NCBI GenBank assembly: GCA_934277865.1
Contig: CAKQVW010000226.1
Span: 1 to 5,160, forward strand
Reading direction: 5' to 3'
DNA: 5,160 bases
From: an uncultured Pseudobdellovibrionaceae bacterium
Lineage (GTDB): Bacteria > Bdellovibrionota > Bdellovibrionia > Bdellovibrionales > JAMPXM01
Within the stretch, counting starts at the first letter, position 1; every line of letters begins with the position of its first letter. The notes beneath the pieces are model-generated. The model ran no database searches. It saw nothing but the letters and a program-made list of their open reading frames with translations, and was not told where the DNA came from. This document shows positions 5,092 to 5,160 of the stretch, piece by piece. A program made the position numbers and the translations under genes.

Positions 5092-5160
5092 ATGGAAAAC
5101 GGAAAAGTGAGTGAAAAACGAGTCGAATTTGAAAACATCATCCTGGCCGAACCTGACTAC
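5092..5160 (+). CDS. Start of a gene cut by the right window edge
   Basis: ATG at 5092 is preceded by GGAG at 5083-5086 with 5-nt spacing, a good ribosome binding site. The frame stays open for 23 codons to the edge and begins MENGKVSEKRVEFENIILAE, a soluble, charged N-terminus without a signal peptide. The FENIILAE stretch resembles the opening strand of some crotonase-fold (enoyl-CoA hydratase) proteins, but 23 residues are too few to assign a family. It is probably driven by the promoter near 4829 through a long structured leader. Confidence 0.6.
   Translation, partial: MENGKVSEKRVEFENIILAEPDY

Noticed and set aside
1..5160. CRISPR array, tRNA/rRNA gene, insertion sequence or attachment site
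   Set aside because: No regularly spaced repeats, no cloverleaf-like sequence, no transposase or integrase frame and no flanking direct repeats were seen.

Overview
The window comes from a Gram-negative bacterium of moderate base composition. Several small genes carry Sec-type signal peptides, which fits a periplasm. The overall style (short, poorly conserved exported proteins beside a compact catabolic operon) resembles Bdellovibrio-like or related delta-type lineages, but nothing here proves that placement.

Left part, + strand (2-3471). The end of an unrecognised beta-rich gene with a disordered Ser/Ala/Glu/Pro tail is followed by a tight three-gene unit. The first gene matches the catalytic beta subunit of 2-aminophenol 1,6-dioxygenase (AmnB type, class III extradiol/LigB fold), with the metal and catalytic residues in place. 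The second overlaps it by 4 nt and encodes one 483-residue protein. This joins the non-catalytic alpha subunit (AmnA type) to a C-terminal RidA/YjgF domain that resembles 2-aminomuconate deaminase (AmnD type). A small two-helix membrane protein follows 13 nt later. In known 2-aminophenol pathways ring cleavage gives 2-aminomuconate semialdehyde, a dehydrogenase (AmnC) oxidises it to 2-aminomuconate, and the deaminase removes ammonia. Here the first and third steps sit in one polypeptide, while the dehydrogenase is not in the window.

Middle part, - strand (3468-4769). Three small genes run leftwards and meet the catabolic unit tail to tail on a shared CTAG. From right to left they are: an exported protein apparently split by a one-base frameshift at an A5 tract (T5 in the gene), a periplasmic heavy-metal-associated (HMA) protein with a GMTCGAC metal site (MerP/CopZ-like), and a small protein of unknown function.

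Right part (4770-5160). A 322-nt region without a convincing gene holds a plausible + strand promoter, an intrinsic-terminator-like hairpin about 40 nt after the predicted transcription start, and a long 12-bp inverted repeat. It ends at a well-placed ribosome binding site and the first 23 codons of a gene cut by the window edge. This arrangement could be a regulated leader (attenuator) or a small RNA.

The most notable observation is the AmnA-RidA fusion. Next come the split exported protein and the structured leader.
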